NCBI GenBank assembly: GCA_016196565.1
Contig: JACPXK010000057.1
Location: 1-13,310 of the forward strand
Origin: Candidatus Omnitrophota bacterium
GTDB taxonomy: Bacteria; Omnitrophota; Omnitrophia; Omnitrophales; Aquincolibacteriaceae
Direction of reading: 5' to 3'
Length of the DNA: 13,310 nt
Part shown: positions 1-10,300 of the stretch, in pieces
How the letters are laid out: each line of letters opens with the position of its first letter
Numbering within the stretch: the first letter of the stretch is position 1
Translations under genes and position numbers: made by a program
The notes under the pieces: model-generated
Told to the model about the DNA's origin: nothing
Database searches by the model: none
Seen by the model: the letters and a program-made list of their open reading frames with translations, nothing else

Positions 1-1320
1 TCCTGGGATCAACCCATCGGCGAAAAGACCTTTACGGATTTGGAAGCGATGTTGGATGACGAAGTGGACGAAGATGCTAAAAATGAGAAGACGAATGTGC
101 CCGTCCGGTTGATCAAAGAATTTTTAAGCCTTGGCGGTGTAAGCTCTCATTACGGAGTGCGCCGCGGTCTTCAAAATATGGAAGCCCGTCAGCTGGCCTC
201 GGTTCGCAAACAAGAAGCCAAACGTTATTTGGATATTCGAAAAAATCTTTCCGAAAAAGATGCTGAGCGTGTCCGGCAAGCTAAGGAAGCTGCAAGGCTT
301 CTGGATAAAGATCCTTCAACCGTTCAGGCAGCCGTGACGCAAACCGAAGTGGACCAAGACATTCAAAGGCATGGCTTTGTCACAAAAATTGGCGTGATTC
401 ATGATGATGAAAAAGGCACGCGTCTGGCAGGAGAAACCGAATTTGGCATTGAGAGTAAGGATGATTTTGCCGAACTCCGCAGTGTTTTGGCGCTTCCGCT
501 TGATAAACTTGTGAAACTCCGTGAAGCTGAGGAAAAAAATCAAAAGCCGGATCAGGAATTTTTAAAACTTATTCGTTTTCTCGAACTTTTCCGTAAAGAA
601 CAAAAAGAAACTTTTGCCCATCTTCAGGAAAGCATGAAAATCGGGATTTACCGTCCCCGTGATTCATACGGTATTGAACGCGGCACTCACGCACTTCGAT
701 TTGAAATTCCCATTCCGGCCAAACAAGGAGCACGCATGGTGGCCAAACACAAGGCGCGGCGTTCCACCAAGGGTTATGACAAACTCTCAGACCAGGAAAA
801 AGATGACCTTGCAGCCGAAGAGTTAAGAAAGATTTATGAACGAATGGGAGAGAGTTTAGAAAAGCTTCATCGCGCTGAACAAGAAGCGCAGGCCGAACCT
901 GACGGGATTGATGGACCTCAAGATTTACCCGCCACTGCGCGTCCAGTTCGGATTGAAGCTGAAGAGCCGGAAGAAGAAGATCAGGAAGATGTGGATCCCG
1001 TGAAATCGGCAGAAACAGTATCCGCCGAGTCTATTTCGATAGCCGCTCAGCAGACAGTGGCAGGAGATATTCGTTCCGCTTTTGATCAGCCGGCAGAAGT
1101 CGTTGTGACACCGGAACAAGAAGAAAGATTGGCGGGTCTTGATCCCATTCCGGCAGACATGACACCGATGCAAGTTCAAGAAGCAGCGCTGGAAGAGTTG
1201 GTGCGTGTTTTCGGTGTAACCCTTGAGCCGCAAATTAGGGCGCATATGCACGAGCGTAAACAAAAAACGCGCCTTAAAGAGAGTGAAACGAAAGACGCAA
1301 AAGCTCAAGCAGAAGCCGAA
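1..1320 (+). other. Charged helical N-terminal segment of the giant protein
   Basis: This is the first ~430 residues in the window. It is rich in Lys, Glu, Arg and Gln with long helix-forming stretches, for example around 181-310 and 480-640. It contains an acidic run near 960-1000 (EEPEEEDQEDVD) and an Ala/Glu-rich helix at 1270-1340 leading into the next domain. There is one compact patch around 640-720 that may be folded. I recognise no catalytic motif. It is probably linker, stalk or coiled-coil material that continues from unseen upstream sequence. Confidence 0.55.
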
Positions 1321-4300
1321 GCAGCGGCCCGCGCCGGACGGCTTTTCCGTTACTACGTTTATGAAGCCAGTTATGAAAAAACTTCTGTGCAAAAGGGAAA
1401 TGCCGCTTATTTTCTGGATCCCGCAGGCGTCAGCTTTACCGGCAACTGGATGTGGGTGGCCAATCGTAATCCCGAGGAAGATGCTCAAATGGGAACCACT
1501 TTGCGTGGTTTTCAGGTCTACGAATATAAGGAAGAATCTGCCGCAAAAGACGAAGAGGGCGGAGTGTATCAACCTTTATTCAATATTACGGCGCCTTCCA
1601 TCCAGCAAATCGTTCCCAATGCGGCGGCCATTCTCGGCGATCCTTCCGGAAAGGCCGTGGTTTATATTGCGGTGGCGGGTGAAAAAGGATTTGTCATTTA
1701 TCAAATTCCTCCGGAACAAAGCAAAAACAATATGTCTTATAAAGAAGTAAAGCCGCTTGTGGCCAACATGGCCACGGATGTCCGGCTTGCGGGATCGCAT
1801 TTTCTTATGGCGCATCGCGATACCCAAACCATCACGGCTTATGGAACCGATGCGATTAGCAAACACATCTTAGCCAATGTGGGAGAAGTTGAAAGGCTGG
1901 CGGTAACACGCAATCCCGAAAATGATGATCCCAAAGAATGGCTGGTTTATTACAGCGTTAAAAACGAATCTGTTCTTAAAAGCATTATTTATCATGAAGA
2001 AAAAGGATTCAGAATCGAAACAAAACGTAACGTGGCGGATCTCGAATATCCCATCGTGGGTATGGATGTGGATGGTGATGGCAATATTATGGTGCTGCGT
2101 TCTCCGAAAGCGCCTACGACTTTTATTATGGTCAGTCCCAATGGCGAAACGATTCCCATTCGCGACACGAAACGGGAATCCGACGAAGAGCCGCTTCTTT
2201 ATCTTTACGAGCCTTCCTATTTACGCATTGGACCGGACGGCAATCTTTATGTTTCTGATCAAGGCCGCACTCGAAGATACACAACCTCCCAGGCACGTGT
2301 CACAACGGCCGTCGAAGGTTCTAAAAAGGTTATGGCTTTTCGCCCGGGCAATGTGGAAGATTACAAAACTTCCAGAAAGCAATTTGGCGGAGGAGGAGCC
2401 GGGGGAAAAAGCGGAGTTTCTCCTTCCCGCCAGGATCATCTTGAAATTTTTCGCATGGTGCGAAAAGCGCTTGAGGGTGTCTCCGTCAGCGCGGAATCGT
2501 CAAAAAAATCCGGGCAAGAAACGTCTTTGGCTTCCCAATTACAAAAAAAATCCATTCGTCAACAGAGTAAAGAATTTCTTGCTAAAAGACGCGAGCTTGT
2601 GAGCTATTTACGTTTTCTGGAAAAACTCTTTGGAATGAATTTTCAAAGAATCCGCCAGCAGATCAATCAGCTTAAAGCGGAATATGGCGAGGAACTTCAA
2701 GTCATTGCAGAACTATTGGCGCAAAAGCAAAATAGGCAAACCCCGTATACTCATGCGGAACTTTTACGCATTCGGAAAATGCTTTTGGCCGTTTCGAAAT
2801 TAAGGCGCCAGCTTGATCTTGTTGCCCGGCAGATGACCCATGCGGTAGAGCTCTATCAAGATGCGCATCGGGCAAAACCCATGGCGCAGGATTTTGCCCA
2901 AACCGTGCAGCAAATCGTGGCCACCCAAATCGCTTCTTTTTTAAACGAGCTTTATTCTTCTCCGGCTAGCGGCAGCGGGAATATAGACGATTGGGCCGGT
3001 AAACTTCACACCGCATTGGATCAAATGGCCGAAGCGATTTTCAATTCTGAAAACGCAGCTCCTCAGGATGGATCTCCAGCACTAGAAGGTCAAGGGCCCG
3101 ACAAAGGCGAACCAACAATTCCAGGTTCAGAAACAGGAAATCCGCTCGCAGGCAGCGCTCTTAGCGCTGACGCCCTTTTGCCGCGGCCTGTGATTGGCAG
3201 AACCATGGACAAAATACATGCCGAATTTCAGCAATGGTTTACTTACCTGCGAGATAATCCCCCGAAAAATTATTTGATGCCCTCATGGCAACCCGGAAGT
3301 GGGCCGGGAAGTCGGGCCTTTTTTGGTCATTTTGATCGTTTAGAGGACAAATACGATGTTTATAGGATTAGTCTCGAAGGAGAAAAACCCGTTTCGCATA
3401 ACATTTTAACTTATGCGGAATTCTGGACATCGGCCGACTCAGGATTTTATAAGTTTTATCTCGAAGCAATAACAAAAACGCATTATAAGGTTCTAAAAAA
3501 TGAGGTATTTGACATAAGAATTCGCAAAGAAAACGGAGTGATTACTTATTACGTTTTAGTCCCGAATAGAATTTATTATCAAGAGATTCCCGCCAACGGC
3601 CAGCAGAGCTCTCTCGATGTTGCGTTCGGCGATTCAACCAGCGTCCCTCAGCGCATTGTGTTTGTCAGCGAAACCATGGCCAATGCAGAGCCCGATAAAT
3701 ACGACATGTTCGACCGTTTGGATGCTCTGGCAACAACACCCGCTGCGGAATCGGAGGAAGAATTGGCGGCGCGATTCAAACAACTATCTCAGGATGAGCA
3801 ACTGCAAGTTCTAAGAAATACTTTCGAAGATTATTTGGATTACGAAAAAAGAGAAGAAAGTACATTCGTTCAAAAAGGAATAGACCCAACAGAACAATAT
3901 TCCGCGGAGCGCAATCGAGTTAATTTTCAGCAAACGTCGAATGGCTTTGTGTTGTCTACGGATAAGGACATTGATCCGAATCTAGCACGAACTAGCCATT
4001 ATAGCCTTCCCTTCGGCAGCATTCAGGATATATGGTTAGGAAAGGCTGATGACGGCCAACCCGTGGCGGCAATTCGTTTTCAGTCACAAGGAAAATCCAA
4101 AATAATTATTTTTAAATCTCAAGGGCTCCCTAAATTCCCAATGCTTGATCAATGGGAAGAAGTTAAAAAACTATTTAATTTGAAGCCGGTTGATTTGCCA
4201 AAGCCGGAAATGGAAATGTCTTTTAAAGATTTAACACCAAATAAGAAGCTGCAAATCCTAGAGCGTGTGACCTCAGAATATTTAGATTATAAGAAGACAG

Positions 4301-7300
4301 CAGAGCATACCTTTATTCAAAGGGGAGTGGATGAAGGCGTTGAAGAGTCCCATAATCGCTACAAAATTATGTTCTTGGATAATCCATATGTCATTCTCCA
4401 TATGCCGGATGTTAGCAGCTCGATTATTTTTACCAGCAAGCCATTAAATGAAATCGAGGAATTATGGCAGGGTATGGCGGAAAATGGCCAGCGGATCATG
4501 ACGCTTGGATTCGAAGATCAAGGAAAGAAGAAAGTGATGATTATTTACCAGCGTGGTGAAAACGAAATTCTCGATGTTGCTGATTCAAATGCATGGAAAG
4601 TCATTCAACAAAAATTTAATTTGCGGCTGGTTGATTTGGGAAAGCCCATTCCATCAGAAGAATTCTTAAAAACTTTAACGCTGAATGAACAATTGCAAAT
4701 GATAGAGCGCTTAATCGTGGAATATTTGGATTATGAGCGCAAAGAAGAACGCCGATTTGTGCAAAAAGGGGTAGAGCCAACCGCTCAATATTCTGTAGAG
4801 CGCAATACAATTGGGTTCATCGTAAATGCGAATGATTACGAATTAGTTAGTCGAGGGGATGTCGCTCCTATGACATCTTCTAAGAAAGCCCCTATGTACC
4901 GCTTTGTTTCCAGTTGGTTTCAAGATATATGGTGGGGGACAGACTCGGAGGGTATGCGGGTAATCGCTATTCGTTTTCAAGTGTCATCAAATCAGAATTC
5001 GAAGGTGGTGCTTTTTAAATCACGCGGCCCGTTTCAAGAGCAAGATATCTTATCGCCCGGGGAATGGGAAAAAATAAAGCAAGAATTTAATTTGCAGCCG
5101 GTCGATTTAGAAAAACCGGTCCCGATTTCGGCAGTTGATGAAAGAGAACTTTTAACTGATGTCCAAGCCATTGAGGATTATCTCCATAAGAGAAAAGATT
5201 TGACGCCGGTACCGAAGGCCACCATGCCCCCCGGGAGTTCTATTCAACAAAATTGGGCCCTATCAGGCCGCTCTGGCGACACTTTAAGGACATGGCTTAG
5301 ACATCCCGATGGCGACGCCGATAGTTTTAGAATTGTTTTGCACCGTATCGTGGAACCGGACAAATCAAAACAAGAAATCGCGTCCTCGTATGAGCTTAAA
5401 ATTTTTATCAATGTCACAACCAAAGCAATCGCCTGGCAATTAGACCATATTTATAAACTTCAAGGTGAGGACAAAGCAAAGAGAGATACAGTTTCTAAAC
5501 CCGCTAACTCGCCGATCACTGATTTTGGAGGGCTTCGCGCGCCTCCGGCGGATCGTCCTATGAATTTCCACTTCCTTTTCAACAGCCTTCCTGATCGTCT
5601 TCTCACAGCGCTTGAAGGGAGAAATCTTGCTCTCGACCAATGGAGGAACAAAGCCACGGATGCCCCCGCCCAAATAGAAATCGTTTCTACGGCATCGCCA
5701 TCCGCCGCGGTTAGTGAATTCGTGCCGAAAGTGATGATCTTCACCAATCCCGAAGACATTGTCCAGCAATTGCGGGCGTCGGGATTCGTTACACGGCCGG
5801 TCAACCCGGACACCTACATTCTCGATTACCTGCCGGTAAACGAACGAGGATCAGAGCGAAAATTGACGCAATTTTTTCTTAAAACTGAATCCGTAGCTGG
5901 AGTCACGGAGCTTCGATTGCTCATGTTTAAGGCCCGGGATGAAGATCAAGCGAGCGGGAATGCGGAAGGCAATCTCTGGCCGAATCTGAAGCAGGCAAGA
6001 AAAGTCGGAGATACGATTTACATGCTTGTGGAGGTTTTAGATCAAGAAATCGAGCGTCTTATCGGAAGGACCGGAGAAGTGCGCTATCAAAACGAAACCG
6101 TAAAATGGAATATCGTGACGGTGGCGGAAGCCGAATCTCGCGAAGGTTACATTAAATACCACAATGTTTTCGAATATGAGCCCTATTTCGACGAGGCCAT
6201 TGTCGAATTTGCACGCCGAAATCTTCAACCTCAAACAGTTGATTTTCTCCGGCAATATTCGGCAGAAATCCGCAAAGGTTTTGAAAAGCCAATTTTGCAA
6301 ATCGCGCCTCTCGATACGAATAAACCTTTTATAGAATTCATGCATGTCAACGATACGGATAGCCCGCTTTCAGATTTTGATCGCGGGACTTTTTCAATTT
6401 ATCCTTCCGGGAGTGACTTCACAAAGGCCTTCTATCCTTCTGCCGGCGGCGATACTTTGCACATCAGGATAAAATACCCAAATGACGCAGGCTTTGTTCT
6501 TGCCATCGTCAATATCAATAACATCACCGGAGTGTTTTGGGATGGTTTTATTTTCCACTTTCGATTAAGCGGCAACGAATATGAGTCTTTATCGAAAAGA
6601 TTAGAACAAAATAATCTGCCCATGAATGGTTTTCCGAGTTTGTGGCTTAATCCGGATATGCAAAATGGTGAGGCTATCAATAACGAAGTCCGGTTTTGGA
6701 AAGAATCCGATACGAATTGGCCCGGCCCCGCCGCTCCAAAACTTACTGGGCCGTCTGTCAAACCCGAAGACGTGATTACGCCTATCGCTCAACTTGCGGC
6801 GGCCTTTGGTCTTAAGACTCCCGATTGGGTAATTAATCCGAAACCCGGCGGCCGTACGGGGGGTTCCGAGATGCGTTCGGAAATGCGTATAGAGGATGTG
6901 AAATCCGAAATGACGACGGAAGAATTGGCCCAAGAATTTACCGATGCGGGATTAATAGGAAGGGGATTCGGGAGGGAAGGGTTCGAAGCTCTTTATTTTT
7001 CTGACGAAATCAAGGAGCCCGGTGTTCCAAAAGCCGCGATTTACGGGGTCACCTTTTTGGCGCTCGGGAAAATTCACCGCTTCCAGTTTGTGCAGGACTG
7101 GCGTACGGAGCCGGCCAGGACTGAGGTGTATCACATCCTTATCAACAACGATTTAGGCACCCGATCAGTCGAACGGTTTTCTTATACCGGCAGAGTCATC
7201 AAGGATGTTGTCCCTGACTCCAAAGATCCTGAGAAAGGGCCAGTTACGATAAAAGTTGCGGAAGTATTTCAAAAATATTTTGTGGAAGCCGGGATTGCGG

Positions 7301-10300
7301 AAACGGGAGCGCTTTATGATCTCAGCAGCCGCGTGTCCGGCCACATTTATCAATTAGAATACGAGCTTGAAAGCACGGATGTTTCTCTTGCCGCGCCGGT
7401 TTCACCGACCGGCCCGGCGGACTGGAGCGGATGGATTACGCGCGGGGAATACATTGATATCGAAAGAGGTGTTGAGCTTAAGGCCCGTGCCGCCGCTCAG
7501 AAGGGTCAAGACGTTTATTTCAAATTCACAAACGGCCTGGCGGAATACGAACAAATTCTGGGGGTCCCGGAAGGAAGTATTCGCGCTGAACTTGAAGCTG
7601 TCGTCCGGCAAGAGGGAAGCGTGAATGTTCTCGATGTAGGCCCCGGAAAAGGAAACTTTCTTAAAGACATCAAAAATATTCCGGGCGTGAAGGCCGCCGG
7701 CCAAAGTTTGGTGCGTTTTGACGATCCCGCCGATAAGCTGGATATTTTTGAAGGCGATATGCTGCATCTGGATTTCGCGGATCAAAGCCAGGATTTTGTC
7801 TATTGTGTTTTCAATATGGCGCATTCGGGCGACCCTTATGGCGTGATCTCCGAGATTTTCCGCGTGCTCAAAGTGGGCGGCGTGGCGAAAATCACTTTTG
7901 ATTATCCGACGAATTACAAAATGCTTGATGCTTTCGGTGAGGAAAGAATCCTTTCGTTCAGAGAAGAACTCGGTCTTACACTTCCAGAAGATAAAAATAG
8001 AAATTTTGAGGCGATTGTTAGTTCTCCCGGAGATTACGGCACCATGGGGCCGGAAGAAACAGATGATGCAAAACGGCAGGAAGCCAAGGAACGCCATCCC
8101 ATTCTAACCCTCCGTCGTGTTGATCCGGGCCCGCTTGATTTTGGTTTTAAAATTAATGCTGTGCGTAAGGACGAACGCCGTCACGGAATTGAGGTGTTGT
8201 ATATGGGGGCGGATCAATCGATTGAGCAGCCGGTTCCCTCCGCTTTGACGCCAGAGGTTGTGCATCTGCTTGGAATTCCTGTCCTCCATCAAGGGCCTTT
8301 GAGTCCGTCTCAAGTAGAATTTATTAAAAAGTATAAGCAAATGTTTGAAGATGCGGGGCTTAAGGAAGTGTCCAAAACGGGCATGGGTTTCCAGTTCGAA
8401 GCCGTGATTGATTCTCCTTACGGAAAGTCGGAAGTAATGGTCGTCCTCGGCCGCGACCGTTATCAGCTTATTTGGAAACGCCGCCGGGACAAAGGGCCGA
8501 TTGCCGTCATCACGTTTGTGGATGGAAAGACCACGCTTGATTTTAAATTCGGAAAAACCGGCCAGACTTCACATGTTCCCGTTCATGTGGAGTATCAGGG
8601 GGAGGTGCTCGCCGGAGCATTATTCCGGCCCAAAGTGACCCGGTTTTATTTTCTGCAGACTGATTTCGATTTGCAAAAAGTTTTTAATGATTTTGTTGGG
8701 AAAATTTATGTCGAAGGGATTTTAAATGCAGAGAAGACCGGAAAATCTTTAGCAACCGGCAAAGCCACTTTGACGCTTAATGAAATTCTTTCTCCTAAAG
8801 ACAGTCAAAAAGCGCATTCCCGGGTTCATTTTTATTCTAAGGAGCCAGGCCCCTTGGTGCCAGGTGCCGCTTCCGGAAATCAATTGCCGGCAGCGCTGTC
8901 CGCCGGTCCTTTGCGTGCTTATTCCTTGGCCGAAATTTTTGATCAATTGGCCGCCTCCCCGGGATTTGAAATAAAAGATAGAGGTTCGCATCTTGAATCG
9001 GCCGATATGCCGGATGATGCCTTTTTTGGCGAGGAATGGAGTGTTGATCTTGACAATATGTCGGGAAAGGGAGTCACTTTTGGAATGTCGAGCGGTCTCC
9101 GCGGCCGGCATTTGGTAACAGGAGAAAAAGATATCATTGATGGAGGCCAGCGATTTTTACTTTCGGCGGGATTCGAAGGAAATTATTTTTATCTTGGCAG
9201 TGATTATGCTAGCAATGAGCTTATTAAAATTTTCCCTTCAGAGGGCTGGCTGATGCAGGTCAAGGCCGATTTCTCCAATCGCAGATTCGATGTGTTGGTG
9301 GATGGCGATAAAATTCCGGCGGAAGAAAAAATAAAACTTCCCGCGAATAAAACGTTGGTCCGCAGGCGCTTGAGAAATGCCCGCTCTCTGAAAGAAGAGG
9401 ATAACGACTATGACGTTTGGATAGTTCGCTACGTCTTAAAATCCGAAGCTGAAAAAGACCGCTCAAAATATCCCATGTTTGATACGGTGCTTCCCGCGGA
9501 TTCTGCTGCTGCCGCGCCGCCGGTTCAGCCGCCATCCGGTTCACTTGCGGGAACACCAATGCGCCGGCTCAAGACCATTTCAGAAATTATGCAGCATATG
9601 AATGCTTTGGTTGGGCAAACACATTATAACCATATAGCGTTTGGTCTTAATCAGAATGGCGATGACTATTTTTTCCGCGCCGGCGCAGACAAACCAACCG
9701 TTTTATTTCAGCCCAATGAAAGCCGGCTTACTTTTGGGTTTTTTATCGAAAGAAAAGGGCAGCCCCCCTTAGATGTTAAGGTCATTTTTGAGGCCGGAGG
9801 GGCCACTCTCGGAATCTTTTTCAATATTGATGGAAGAATTTACGGTATCCCATGGAGTAATGGGGTGTCTTTGGATATGCCGGAAGATCCAGCCGCGCCA
9901 ATCCGGTTTCAATTCCGTTTTAAACAGATTCCGGAGTCCATTCGTGAAGCACTGCGCGGCCACGGTTTGGAGGATTTGACCGGTTTAAAAGCCGTGGATT
10001 CCAAAACCAAAAACCCCACAGGAGAAATAGTTGGATTTTATGCGGAAGATTCTCCCGCCGCCGAATCTCAACCGGCTTCTTCCGCCGTTAAGCCGCCGCA
10101 AACATCCAGCCTTGTAAAACCCAAAATCGATCCGGAGCTTTTAATGATGCCCACTGCTTCCGGGCAATTTATCGCAAATCCAGATAAGACTCGCGCACTG
10201 GCGAAATTTAGCGCTCATAGGCGTTGGGTTTGGTTTTCTCAAAACACAGGCCTTCTGACAGCCGAAGGGCTTCCTGTTTTTGTGAGCGCAAGTAATGACA

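Noticed and set aside
925..1572. Minus-strand open frame of 215 codons
   Set aside because: It lies wholly inside the giant + strand frame, has a composition typical of a reverse-strand shadow (Phe- and Arg-rich, no recognisable domain), and no ribosome-binding site was evident.
1223..2602. Two + strand open frames in another register (1223-1750 and 1922-2602)
   Set aside because: Both overlap the propeller-like coding region in a different frame; the products are Lys/Arg/Trp-rich and without domain features.
7402..8097. Minus-strand open frame of 231 codons opposite the methyltransferase-like domain
   Set aside because: The + strand shows clear methyltransferase motifs across the same stretch; the antisense product has no recognisable feature.
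8845..8880. GC-rich inverted-repeat-like stretch as a possible terminator
   Set aside because: It lies in the middle of the open frame in an Ala/Pro linker, has no T-run after it, and the pairing is short.
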